A stretch of DNA of 64,000 nucleotides from Winogradskyella algicola (GTDB lineage: Bacteria > Bacteroidota > Bacteroidia > Flavobacteriales > Flavobacteriaceae): the NCBI RefSeq assembly GCF_005869935.1, contig NZ_SZQF01000004.1:1-64000 (forward strand). Direction: 5' to 3'. This document shows, piece by piece, positions 34,173-43,551 of the stretch; positions within the stretch are counted from its first letter, which is position 1; each line of letters starts with the position of its first letter. The notes beneath the pieces are model-generated. The model did no database searches. It worked only from the letters and a program-made list of their open reading frames with translations, and was not told the DNA's origin. Made by a program: the position numbers and the translations under genes.

Positions 34173-35555
34173 ATGAAATCAATACATCAAAATAAAGTTT
34201 TTGTTTTGACAGTTTTTCTTTTGTCAATTTTTAGCTGTAAAAACAATACAAATAACTCTGAACACTCAGATGTAGTATTGTTAAATCAAGAAAAACCTGA
34301 ATTATCTAATGATCAACTCTTAGATACCATCCAGTTCCAAACCTTCAATTACTTTTGGGAAGGTGCAGAGCAAAATTCAGGCTTGGCTCGCGAGCGTTTA
34401 CATATGGATAATACTTACCCAACATCACCAAAAAACACAGTTACTACTGGTGGTAGCGGCTTTGGTCTTATGGCTATTTTAGTAGGTGTAGAGCGAGGTT
34501 GGGTAACAAGAGAACAAGCCCTTAAAAGATATACTAAAATCGTTAATTTTCTTGAAAAAGCAGACCGTTTTCATGGTGCATGGTCGCATTGGATTAATGG
34601 CGAAACAGGCAAAGTGTATCCATTCGGAAAAAAAGACAATGGTGGCGATTTGGTGGAAACAGCATTTTTAGTTCAAGGGTTACTTACAGTTTCAGAATAT
34701 TTTAAAGACGGTAATAAAGAAGAACAGGAATTAGTTACCAAAATTGATAAACTTTGGAAAGAAGTAGAGTGGGATTGGTATACTAAAGGAGGTGAAGATG
34801 TATTGTACTGGCATTGGTCGCCAGAATACGATTGGGATATGAATTTTCCTGTTGGCGGATATAATGAATGTTTAATTATGTATGTGCTTGCAGCCGCATC
34901 GCCTACACATTCAATATCAAAAGAAGTTTATGAAAAAGGTTGGGCAAAAAATGGTGCTATTGTTTCTAATGACTCATATTATGATGAAGAATTAGTCTTA
35001 AATTACTTTGAACATAGTGATGCGCCAATTGGACCTTTATTTTGGGCTCATTATTCATACTTAGGTCTTGATCCTAGAGGCTTGTCAGACCAATATGCAG
35101 ATTATTGGGCGTTAACCCAAAATCACGCCAAGATCCATTATAAATATGCAATAGACAATCCTAAGAATTTTAGTGGGTATAGTGATAGTCTTTGGGGGCT
35201 TACCTCAAGCTATTCTATGAAAGGTTATGCAGGTCATAGACCAGGTAATGACCTAGGTGTTGTGTCACCCACAGCTGCATTATCTTCTTTCCCTTACACA
35301 CCAAAAGCGAGTATGAAAATGCTAAAAAACATTTACAAAAACCACGATAGCTTAGTTGATAAATATGGACCTTATGATGCATTTAGCTTTGAGTACGATT
35401 GGTACTTGCCAAGATATTTAGCAATAGATCAAGGTCCTATTCCTGTAATGATAGAAAATTACAGAACTGGTTTGCTTTGGGATTTATTCATGAAAAATAA
35501 AGACGTACAATACGGATTAAAAAAACTAGGCTTCAAAACAAAAAATAAAAATTAG
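34173..35555 (+). CDS. GH144-like beta-1,2-glucanase ('glucoamylase family' lipoprotein), copy 1
   Basis: 460 aa. Lipobox SIFSCKN (Cys22). The Pfam 'Glycoamylase' fold is recognisable from LLDTIQFQTFNYFWEGAEQNSGLARERL, TTGGSGFGLMAILVGVERGW, DRFHGAWSHW, DNGGDLVETAFLVQGLL, WHWSPEYDWDMNFPVGGYNECLI, FWAHYSYLGLDPRGL and the C-terminal AIDQGPIPVMIENYRTGLLWDLFM. As I recall the family, characterised members are GH144 enzymes acting on beta-1,2-glucan, with acidic residues spaced D-x2-E and a Glu ~69 later; here D159, E162 and E232 fit. Endo versus exo action cannot be judged. The next gene starts on the following base. Confidence 0.85.
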   Translation: MKSIHQNKVFVLTVFLLSIFSCKNNTNNSEHSDVVLLNQEKPELSNDQLLDTIQFQTFNYFWEGAEQNSGLARERLHMDNTYPTSPKNTVTTGGSGFGLMAILVGVERGWVTREQALKRYTKIVNFLEKADRFHGAWSHWINGETGKVYPFGKKDNGGDLVETAFLVQGLLTVSEYFKDGNKEEQELVTKIDKLWKEVEWDWYTKGGEDVLYWHWSPEYDWDMNFPVGGYNECLIMYVLAAASPTHSISKEVYEKGWAKNGAIVSNDSYYDEELVLNYFEHSDAPIGPLFWAHYSYLGLDPRGLSDQYADYWALTQNHAKIHYKYAIDNPKNFSGYSDSLWGLTSSYSMKGYAGHRPGNDLGVVSPTAALSSFPYTPKASMKMLKNIYKNHDSLVDKYGPYDAFSFEYDWYLPRYLAIDQGPIPVMIENYRTGLLWDLFMKNKDVQYGLKKLGFKTKNKN

Positions 35556-36908
35556 ATGAAAAAATTAATTATAGTATTGTTAATCACATTTATATCGAGT
35601 TGTGGTAACGGCGACGGTCCTGGTTATCAAGAGCCTTACAATCCAAATGATGACGATCCTGTTTTGGTAGATCCATTAACAGATGAAGAAATTCTGGATT
35701 TAACCCAACAAGAAACGTTCAAATATTTTTGGGACTTTGCTGGTTCAAATTCTGGTGCAGCCAAAGAGCGTTACCATCCTAACAATCCATCAGACAGCCA
35801 AAATGTGATTACAACAGGCGGAAGCGGTTTTGGTCTTATGGCTATTTTGGTGGGTATAGAACGTGGTTATATTTCTCAAGCTGAAGGTTTACAACGTCTA
35901 AATCAAATACTAAATTTCTTTGAAAATGCAGATCGTTTTCACGGTGCTTGGTCACATTGGATAGACGATGCTTCTGGTGCCACAATACCTTTTAGCGCAC
36001 AAGACAATGGTGGAGACATTGTAGAAACAGCATTTTTTGTACAAGGTTTAATTTGTGTGAAAGAATATTTTAAAAACGGAACTACCGAAGAACAAGCTTT
36101 AGCTAATCAAGCTGATATACTTTGGAAAGGTGTTGAGTGGGATTGGTACACCAATAATCAAAATAAATTACTGTGGCATTGGAGTCCATCAAATGGGTTT
36201 GCAATTAATTTAGAATTAAAAGGCTATAACGAAACTTTAATAGCATTTATAATTGGTGCGGCATCGCCTGACTATCCTATTTCGGCAGATGTGTACCATC
36301 AAGGTTGGGCTAGTAATGGTAATATAGTATCATCATCAAGTCAATATAGTATTCCTTTAATTTTAGATCACGCAGGTATAGGTACTGGTCCTTTGTTTTG
36401 GGCACATTATTCATACCTAGGATTAAATCCAACAGGCTTAAACGATCAATATGCCAACTATTGGGATTTAAATGTTAATCACACCAATATTAATTATCAA
36501 TATTGTGTCAATAATCCAAACAACTTTGCCGATTATGGTCCAGATTGTTGGGGATTAACCGCAAGTTATACCAGAAATGCTGACGGATCGGTCGGTTACA
36601 CCGCACACGATCCTCAAAATGACAATGGTACGATTTCACCTACTGCAGCTGTAAGTTCTATACCGTACACTCCTGAAAAATCATTAGCAGCGATGCACTA
36701 TTTTTATGAAAATGAATTAATGGGACCCGCTGGTTTTTATGACGCTTTTAATTCAGAGCATGATTGGGTAACTGAACGTTATTTAGCGATAGACCAAGGC
36801 CCACAAATCATTATGATAGAAAACCATCGTACAGGTTTACTGTGGAATTTATTTATGCAAAACGAAGATGTACAAAACGGATTAGATGCTTTAGGCTTTA
36901 CATATTAA
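35556..36908 (+). CDS. GH144-like beta-1,2-glucanase ('glucoamylase family' lipoprotein), copy 2
   Basis: 450 aa paralogue of the gene before it. Lipobox FISSCGN (Cys16), then a Gly/Asp/Pro-rich linker to about residue 42. Same motif order, with the candidate catalytic acids at D154, E157 and E226. It differs at the substrate-proximal segment (LLWHWSPSNGFAINLELKGYNETLI versus a DWDMNF version), so the two may divide endo and exo roles or differ in location. Confidence 0.84.
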   Translation: MKKLIIVLLITFISSCGNGDGPGYQEPYNPNDDDPVLVDPLTDEEILDLTQQETFKYFWDFAGSNSGAAKERYHPNNPSDSQNVITTGGSGFGLMAILVGIERGYISQAEGLQRLNQILNFFENADRFHGAWSHWIDDASGATIPFSAQDNGGDIVETAFFVQGLICVKEYFKNGTTEEQALANQADILWKGVEWDWYTNNQNKLLWHWSPSNGFAINLELKGYNETLIAFIIGAASPDYPISADVYHQGWASNGNIVSSSSQYSIPLILDHAGIGTGPLFWAHYSYLGLNPTGLNDQYANYWDLNVNHTNINYQYCVNNPNNFADYGPDCWGLTASYTRNADGSVGYTAHDPQNDNGTISPTAAVSSIPYTPEKSLAAMHYFYENELMGPAGFYDAFNSEHDWVTERYLAIDQGPQIIMIENHRTGLLWNLFMQNEDVQNGLDALGFTY

Positions 36909-36918
36909 ACCTACTAAG

Positions 36919-37704
36919 ATGAAACACATTAAAACACAAATTACTTTTTGTCTGCTACTAATTACAACACTGGCATTTGCGCAAAAAGATCTTTATAAGG
37001 AAAAGGTTCATATTAAAGGCGAAGATACGCTTAAGTACCGCATTATGTTCCCAGAAAATTTTTCAGAAGACAAACAGTATCCTGTTGTATTATTTCTTCA
37101 TGGAGCAGGTGAGCGAGGTGACGACAATCAAAAACAACTACTACACGGAAGCAAATTATTTGCAGACAAAACCAATCGTGGTGCATTTCCTGCAATAGTA
37201 ATCTTTCCACAATGCCCAAAAGATAGTTACTGGTCTAATGCAGATGTAGATCGTTCATCTTTTCCAAGAAAATTAGTATTTCCAAAAGATAAAGAAGCTA
37301 CAAAACCAATGCAATTGGTTATAGATTTAATGCAAGACATTACTAGCAAAGACTATGTAAATACAGACAAAGTTTATGTTGGTGGATTATCTATGGGAGG
37401 CATGGGAACATTTGAAATTCTATCAAGACAACCAGATATGTTCGCTGCTGCTTTTGCTATTTGTGGTGATGGTAATGCTGAACTAACAAAAAACTACGCT
37501 ACAAAAGTAGATTTATGGGTATTTCACGGTGCAAACGATGATGTTGTAGACCCAAAAGGTTCAATAAAAATGGTTAATGCTATTTTAGAAAATGGCGGAA
37601 AACCAAATTTCACTTTATACTCAGATGCAAATCACAATAGTTGGGATCCTGCTTTTGCAGAACCTGAATTATTAATATGGCTTTTTTCTAAATCAAAAAA
37701 ATAA
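36919..37704 (+). CDS. Secreted alpha/beta-hydrolase, esterase-like (PUL)
   Basis: 261 aa. Signal peptide (TLAFAQ, cut near residue 21), no lipobox. Alpha/beta-hydrolase with LFLHGAGERGDD oxyanion region (~58-69), nucleophile Ser158 in GGLSMGGMG, Asp207/208 in HGANDDVVD and His239 in SDANHNSWD. This is the phospholipase/carboxylesterase or feruloyl-esterase-like branch common in PULs; it could remove acyl substituents from the glycan (inference). Confidence 0.82.
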   Translation: MKHIKTQITFCLLLITTLAFAQKDLYKEKVHIKGEDTLKYRIMFPENFSEDKQYPVVLFLHGAGERGDDNQKQLLHGSKLFADKTNRGAFPAIVIFPQCPKDSYWSNADVDRSSFPRKLVFPKDKEATKPMQLVIDLMQDITSKDYVNTDKVYVGGLSMGGMGTFEILSRQPDMFAAAFAICGDGNAELTKNYATKVDLWVFHGANDDVVDPKGSIKMVNAILENGGKPNFTLYSDANHNSWDPAFAEPELLIWLFSKSKK

Positions 37705-37707
37705 ATA

Positions 37708-40050
37708 ATGACAACGCTTAAACTTACTAACATAAAATCCCTAGCAATAGGTTTTGGTTTACTAACCGCTATATCTTGCAATACCAATAGCAACAAAACA
37801 ACATCGGCAAAAACCGATAACCCATACCAAACTAAAGTAGATTCCATTATCGGGTTAATGACTTTAGATGAGAAAATTGGTCAGTTAAATCTTCCGGCTA
37901 CGGGACCAATTACTACGGGTGCTTCAAAAAGTACAGATGTTGTAAAAAAGATTGAAGACGGAAAAATAGGTGGTCTTTTTAATATTAAAGATCCAAAAAA
38001 TATTTATGACGTTCAGAAAATTGCAGTTGAGAAAAGCCGATTAGGTATTCCCCTAATTTTCGGAATGGATGTGATTCATGGTTTTAAAACCACATTCCCA
38101 ATTCCGTTAGGATTATCTGCCTCTTGGGATATGGAAATGATTGAAAAAACAGCGCAAATAGCAGCTAAAGAAGCGAGTGCAAATGGTATTAACTGGACTT
38201 TTTCGCCAATGGTAGATGTTTCTCGCGATCCACGTTGGGGACGTGTTTCCGAAGGAAATGGTGAAGACGCCTATCTAGGAAGCCAAATTGCGCGTGCAAT
38301 GGTTCGTGGGTATCAGCAAGATGATATAGCTGCAAATAACACGTTAATGTCTTGTGTAAAACACTTTGCATTGTATGGTGCGCCAGAAGCTGGTAGAGAT
38401 TACAATACGGTAGATATGAGTCGTATTCGTATGTACAACGAATATTTACCACCTTACAAGGCAGCTGTAGACGAAGGTGTTGGTTCTGTAATGGCATCTT
38501 TTAACGAAATAGATGGTGTTCCTGCAACAGGAAACAAATGGTTATTAACTGATTTACTTCGAGATGATTGGGGATTTGATGGTTTTGTGGTGTCTGATTA
38601 CACAGGTATTTACGAAATGCGTGCACACGGAATGGGTAACGAATTTAATGTAACGTCGTTAGCATTAAAAGCTGGATTAGATATGGATATGGCTGGGGAC
38701 TCACCACATATTGACGCTGCTTATATAAAACATTTAAAAGGTGCGTTAGACCAAGGTAGAATTACTATGGAAGATATTGATACTGCTGTTGCACGTGTGT
38801 TAACCGCCAAATATCAATTAGGTTTATTTGACGATCCTTACAAATATTGCAGTGAAGAACGTGCTAAAAACGAAACCTATACACAAGAAAATAGAGATTA
38901 TGCACGTCTTGTTGGTGCAGAATCTTCAGTATTACTAAAAAATGATGATCAGCTTTTACCTTTAGAAAAATCTGGTACTATTGCTGTTATTGGGCCATTG
39001 GCAAAAGCTAGCAACAATATGCCAGGAACTTGGTCTGTTTCGTCCGATCATAACAAAGCTATTTCGGTATGGGACGGTTTACAGCAAACCGTTGGTAAGG
39101 ATGTTAATTTGTTATATGCCAAAGGAAGTAATGTAGATTACGATTTAGACTTAGAAAAGCGTGCTACAATGTTCGGAAAAGATATCCCAAGAGATGGAAG
39201 AACTGATCAACAAATGCTTAATGAAGCTTTAGCAATTGCTAAAAAATCAGACGTTATTGTAGCAACTATTGGTGAATCTGCTGAGTTTAGTGGCGAAAGT
39301 AGTAGTCGTACAGATTTAGGCATTCCACAAGTACAAAAAGATTTATTACAAGCTTTATTAAAAACAGGAAAACCAGTTGTTTTAGTGCTATTTACTGGTA
39401 GGCCTTTAACTTTGGTTGAAGAGAGTGAAACTGTTCCAGCAATCCTTAATGTTTGGTTTCCGGGTAGCGAAGCTGGTTTATCCATTTCAGATGTATTGTT
39501 TGGCGATGTTAACCCTTCAGGAAAATTGACAGCAACGTTCCCAAGAAATGTTGGTCAAGTTCCGTTGTTCTACAATCACAAAAATACAGGTCGTCCATTA
39601 GGAAACGACGAAGGTCATTTTGAAAAATTCAAAACCAATTATTTAGATGTTCGTAACGAACCTTTATATCCTTTTGGTTTCGGATTAAGCTACACCACTT
39701 TTGAGTATGGCGAGCTTAAACTAGATAAAACATCGATGTCTCAAAACGATACAATTAATGTTTCGGTAGATATTACAAATACTGGTGATTACGACGGAAA
39801 AGAAGTAGCGCAATTATATATAAGAGATATGGTTGGTAGTGTAACAAGACCAGTAAAAGAGCTTAAAGGCTTCCAAAAAGTATTTGTTAAAAAGGGAGAG
39901 ACTGTAACAGTAACCTTTAAAATTTCGGTTGAAGACTTAAAATTCTACAACTCTAATTTAGATTTTGTCGCAGAACCAGGTGAATTCCAAGTCGCTATCG
40001 GAACAAACTCTGATGTTGTGCTAAAAAATTCATTCAAACTTTTAGATTAA
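37708..40050 (+). CDS. bglX: Glycoside hydrolase family 3 beta-glucosidase (BglX-like lipoprotein)
   Basis: 780 aa. Lipobox TAISCNT (Cys24). GH3 N-terminal domain with GMDVIHGFKTTFPIPLGLSASWD, NWTFSPMVDVSRDPRWGR, CVKHFALYG (KHF 218-220) and nucleophile Asp297 in GFVVSDYTGI; GH3 C-terminal domain with ESSVLLKNDDQLLPL; and fibronectin III-like tail (LYIRDMVGSVTRPVKELKGFQKV). It releases glucose from the non-reducing end of beta-glucans. A B. thetaiotaomicron GH3 beside a GH144 gene is, as I recall, a beta-1,2-glucosidase, which is the analogy here. Confidence 0.93.
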   Translation: MTTLKLTNIKSLAIGFGLLTAISCNTNSNKTTSAKTDNPYQTKVDSIIGLMTLDEKIGQLNLPATGPITTGASKSTDVVKKIEDGKIGGLFNIKDPKNIYDVQKIAVEKSRLGIPLIFGMDVIHGFKTTFPIPLGLSASWDMEMIEKTAQIAAKEASANGINWTFSPMVDVSRDPRWGRVSEGNGEDAYLGSQIARAMVRGYQQDDIAANNTLMSCVKHFALYGAPEAGRDYNTVDMSRIRMYNEYLPPYKAAVDEGVGSVMASFNEIDGVPATGNKWLLTDLLRDDWGFDGFVVSDYTGIYEMRAHGMGNEFNVTSLALKAGLDMDMAGDSPHIDAAYIKHLKGALDQGRITMEDIDTAVARVLTAKYQLGLFDDPYKYCSEERAKNETYTQENRDYARLVGAESSVLLKNDDQLLPLEKSGTIAVIGPLAKASNNMPGTWSVSSDHNKAISVWDGLQQTVGKDVNLLYAKGSNVDYDLDLEKRATMFGKDIPRDGRTDQQMLNEALAIAKKSDVIVATIGESAEFSGESSSRTDLGIPQVQKDLLQALLKTGKPVVLVLFTGRPLTLVEESETVPAILNVWFPGSEAGLSISDVLFGDVNPSGKLTATFPRNVGQVPLFYNHKNTGRPLGNDEGHFEKFKTNYLDVRNEPLYPFGFGLSYTTFEYGELKLDKTSMSQNDTINVSVDITNTGDYDGKEVAQLYIRDMVGSVTRPVKELKGFQKVFVKKGETVTVTFKISVEDLKFYNSNLDFVAEPGEFQVAIGTNSDVVLKNSFKLLD

Positions 40051-40062
40051 TAGCTAATTATT

Positions 40063-42663
40063 ATGCCACACATAAAATATAAGATGTTTTCCCTAGCTTT
40101 TATGGTGTGTGTGGCTTCTCTTTTTTTAAGTCACGCTCAAACTAAAGTCATAAATTCGGGTTGGCAATATTCTGAAGATAAAACCCATTGGCAAACCGTA
40201 AATATTCCACATACGTGGAATGATAAAGATGCATTTGATGACGAGTCTGGTTACCGTCGTGGTTTAGGCTATTACCAAAAGCAAATCTATGTGTCTTCTC
40301 AAAATAAAGACCAGGTTTTCTATTTAAAATTTAATGCTGTAAATCAAGAGGCAACCGTTTTTATTAATGGAAAAAAAGCAACCAATCACAAAGGTGGTTA
40401 CACAGCGTTTAATGTTGAAATCACATCGCTTTTAAACTTTGATGCTTATAATTTAATTGAAGTTGAAGTCGATAATTCTCACAATAATAATATTCCGCCA
40501 TTAGATGCAGATTTCACCTTTTATGGAGGTATTTATCGTGATGTAGAATTGATAAAAGTTGCAAAGCAGCATTTTAGTCTAAAGGATTTTGCATCCGATG
40601 GTTTTTATGTCAATTATTACAACGTTTCCAACGAAAAAGCTGGTGTAAAAGTTGATATATTGATTGATAATTTTGAAACCAAAACCGATACACATTTATA
40701 TCTTGAAATTTTAGATGCTGAAGGAAATCGTGTTAGAGAAGAACATCAAGGATTAACTTTAAAATCTAATACAACCGAAACCGTTAAGGTCAAGTTTCCT
40801 GAAATTAAAAACCCAAAATTGTGGTCACCTGATAGTCCATATTTATACAAATTACAACTAACCTTAAGTGATAAAAACGGAACGGTTTTAGACCAAAAAC
40901 AATTCAATTTAGGGTTTCGTTGGGCAACTGTAAATCCTGAAAAAGGCTTTTTTCTTAACGGAAAACCAATAAAATTAATTGGTGTTAATCGTCACCAAGA
41001 CTTTAAAGATTATGGTAATGCAGTACCAATAGAATTGCAAAAACAAGATATTCATCTTATTAAAAATATGGGTGCAAATGTGATACGGTTTGCACATTAT
41101 CCGCATGCAAGAGAATTATACAAACTTTGTGATGAGCTCGGAATTTTAGTTTGGACAGAAATTCCTATCGTAAATAAAGTGACCGATTCTGAAGCCTTTT
41201 TTGAGGTGTCTCATACAATGCAAAATGAACACATCAAGCAATATTACAACTATCCAAGTGTAGTAATGTTTGGGTATATGAATGAAATTTTTCTGCGTTT
41301 AGCATTCGATAGAAAATCATCTGATAAAGAAAAAGAAGCATTAAAAACCACGACTTTAAAACTCGCTAACCAGCTAGAAGACTTAACCCGAAAACTGGCA
41401 TCAAACCATATTACAGTTATGGCTGGTCATTTAAACGAAGTCTACAACGACACTGGTATCGCAGATTTATCAATGCTGTTTGGTTGGAATCTATATTTTG
41501 GTTGGTACGATGCACAAATTGAAGATTTAGGTAAATTCTTGGACGAGCAACATCAACGTTATCCTAATAGATCATTATTGCTGTCGGAATATGGTCCTGG
41601 AGCTGACGTTAGAATTTTTACCAAAACACCTAAAAAGTTTGATTTCTCAACCAATTATCAAGCAAAACTGCACCAATCCTATTACAAACAGATTACTGAC
41701 AGACCGTTTATGACAGGAATGGCAGCTTGGAATTTTGCCGATTTTGGTTCAGAATTTCGTGGCGATGCTATTCCGCATGTTAATCAAAAAGGACTGGTAC
41801 AATACGATAGAATGCCAAAAGACATTTACTATTGGTACAAATCGGTTTTAGATGATGGTGCGCCATTTATTCATGTTGCAACAGATTATTTAAAGCAACT
41901 AACGGTTTTAGAAATTGAAACTGTTCCTATTCAAATATATTCCAATCAAAACGAAGTCAATATTAGTTTAAATGGTAATAATTTTGGTGATTTCAAAGTT
42001 GAAAACGGTGTTGTTTCCATTGATATGCCTTTTAAAAATGGAAATAATTCTATTAAGGTTTCGGCTGAAAATTTTTCCGAAGAAAAAACAATAAAAGTCA
42101 ACCGTATCGAAGCTTTTGATTTTAAAAATTTCAAACGTTTTGGCATTAATTTAGGTTCGCATTTCAACTTTTATGATGAAGCACAAAACATCACATTTGT
42201 AGCAGACCAAGTTTATAAAAAAGGATGGTTTGGATATAAAGATGGTTCAGCTTTTGGGATGACAAAAGATAAAAATCAAGGTCTGCCACATAACATTAAA
42301 AACACAGATGCGGAACCGTTGTTTCAAACCTTATTAGAAGGTTGTACAGAATATCAACTAGACGTTCCTGAAGGCAATTATAACGTAAAATTATATTACG
42401 TAGAGCCACAAATTAAGCCCACTGAGAATATTTATAACCTTTCAGAAGAAATTTTAGAAAGTAATAAAACACAACGCATTTTTGATGTGTATATTAATGA
42501 TATATTAATCGAAAAACAATTGAATTTAGCCCAAGCCTATCCGGAACAATATGGTGTAACGTTACAGGGAACTATTCAAACAAATCAAGGACTAACTCTA
42601 AAACTCAACGCTATTGAAGGTTTACCTGTTATTAGTGGCATTTTAATTGAAAAACTAGACTAA
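40063..42663 (+). CDS. Glycoside hydrolase family 2 enzyme with malectin-like C-terminus
   Basis: 866 aa with a signal peptide (LFLSHAQ). GH2 sugar-binding domain (~30-165), Ig-like domain (~180-285), TIM barrel (~288-600) with GVNRHQDF, acid/base Glu408 in GYMNEI and nucleophile Glu509 in LLLSEYGPG. A DUF4982-like segment follows, and a malectin-like domain makes up ~700-866. Family members cleave beta-galactosides, glucuronides, mannosides or glucosides; the specificity is open. In this locus a beta-linked side group or a beta-glucoside is likely. Confidence 0.9.
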   Translation: MPHIKYKMFSLAFMVCVASLFLSHAQTKVINSGWQYSEDKTHWQTVNIPHTWNDKDAFDDESGYRRGLGYYQKQIYVSSQNKDQVFYLKFNAVNQEATVFINGKKATNHKGGYTAFNVEITSLLNFDAYNLIEVEVDNSHNNNIPPLDADFTFYGGIYRDVELIKVAKQHFSLKDFASDGFYVNYYNVSNEKAGVKVDILIDNFETKTDTHLYLEILDAEGNRVREEHQGLTLKSNTTETVKVKFPEIKNPKLWSPDSPYLYKLQLTLSDKNGTVLDQKQFNLGFRWATVNPEKGFFLNGKPIKLIGVNRHQDFKDYGNAVPIELQKQDIHLIKNMGANVIRFAHYPHARELYKLCDELGILVWTEIPIVNKVTDSEAFFEVSHTMQNEHIKQYYNYPSVVMFGYMNEIFLRLAFDRKSSDKEKEALKTTTLKLANQLEDLTRKLASNHITVMAGHLNEVYNDTGIADLSMLFGWNLYFGWYDAQIEDLGKFLDEQHQRYPNRSLLLSEYGPGADVRIFTKTPKKFDFSTNYQAKLHQSYYKQITDRPFMTGMAAWNFADFGSEFRGDAIPHVNQKGLVQYDRMPKDIYYWYKSVLDDGAPFIHVATDYLKQLTVLEIETVPIQIYSNQNEVNISLNGNNFGDFKVENGVVSIDMPFKNGNNSIKVSAENFSEEKTIKVNRIEAFDFKNFKRFGINLGSHFNFYDEAQNITFVADQVYKKGWFGYKDGSAFGMTKDKNQGLPHNIKNTDAEPLFQTLLEGCTEYQLDVPEGNYNVKLYYVEPQIKPTENIYNLSEEILESNKTQRIFDVYINDILIEKQLNLAQAYPEQYGVTLQGTIQTNQGLTLKLNAIEGLPVISGILIEKLD

Positions 42664-43551
42664 ATGAAATTAGTAATAAGCGTATTTGTATTCTTTTTTG
42701 TGCTAACACTCTCGGCACAAAACAAAGCAACTTACATCTATTCCATTAAAGGAAATGATACTTTAAAATTGGATGTTTACACACCTCAAAACATCAAAAG
42801 AACGGATACGTTACCTGTACTGCTTTGGATGCATGGTGGCGGATTTGCGGTTGGTCACAGAGATTACATAGACGATGAAAATTTAGTAAAATATGTTGCC
42901 AAAGAGCAGAATTACATAGGTGTTTCCATTTCGTATCGTTTGCTTAGAAAAGGCACTACAACTGGCTTTGGTTGCGATTGTAGCAAAGACGAAAAGTTAG
43001 AAACTTTTAAGCAAGCCGCTATCGATTATATGGATGCTGCAAAATATGTGGTTGAACACGCTAACGAACTTCAAATCGATACCACAAAAATCATTGCTGG
43101 CGGCAGTAGTGCTGGTGCTGAAGGCATCCTAAATGCTGTGTATATGCGTGAGTATTTTATAGATAATGCTGAAGACTACAACAATGTGAAATTCGCTGGC
43201 GCTTTTTCTTGTGCTGGTGCTATTGTTGATGCAAGTTATATATCGCCAGAAAATGCTGTGCCAACTGTGTTATATCATGGGACTAAAGACCAATTGGTTC
43301 CTTTCGGAAATGCGCCACATCATTATTGCTCACCAACAAAAGACGGCTATATAATGCTAGATGGTTCTAAAATTATTGCCGATAAATTAGAGGATTTTGA
43401 AACGTCTTTCTATTTCAATATTGTAAAAGAGGCGCGTCACGAAATTTCTAGAATTCCCTTTGAAGAATTAGATAAAGTTTTCAACTTTTTTGAGCAAACA
43501 GTCTTAAACAACGAAGTCATTCAAACAAAAATTATAAAAACCAAAGTATAA
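42664..43551 (+). CDS. Secreted alpha/beta-hydrolase, HGGG-type esterase (PUL)
   Basis: 295 aa. Signal peptide (LTLSAQ). MHGGGF oxyanion motif at ~56-61 and nucleophile Ser149 in GGSSAGAEG, with YHGTKDQLVPFG (Asp) and KEARHEI (His). HGGG-type (hormone-sensitive-lipase-like or carbohydrate esterase) enzymes often deacylate glycans. Cysteines C104 and C106 (GFGCDCSKDE) are unusual. The stop overlaps the sulfatase ATG by one base (TAATG). Confidence 0.82.
   Translation: MKLVISVFVFFFVLTLSAQNKATYIYSIKGNDTLKLDVYTPQNIKRTDTLPVLLWMHGGGFAVGHRDYIDDENLVKYVAKEQNYIGVSISYRLLRKGTTTGFGCDCSKDEKLETFKQAAIDYMDAAKYVVEHANELQIDTTKIIAGGSSAGAEGILNAVYMREYFIDNAEDYNNVKFAGAFSCAGAIVDASYISPENAVPTVLYHGTKDQLVPFGNAPHHYCSPTKDGYIMLDGSKIIADKLEDFETSFYFNIVKEARHEISRIPFEELDKVFNFFEQTVLNNEVIQTKIIKTKV

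Noticed and set aside
34173..36908. True glucoamylases (starch-degrading)
   Set aside because: The name 'glucoamylase family' is historical; the motifs fit the GH144/PF10091 type, and no starch-type GH13/GH97 enzymes accompany them.
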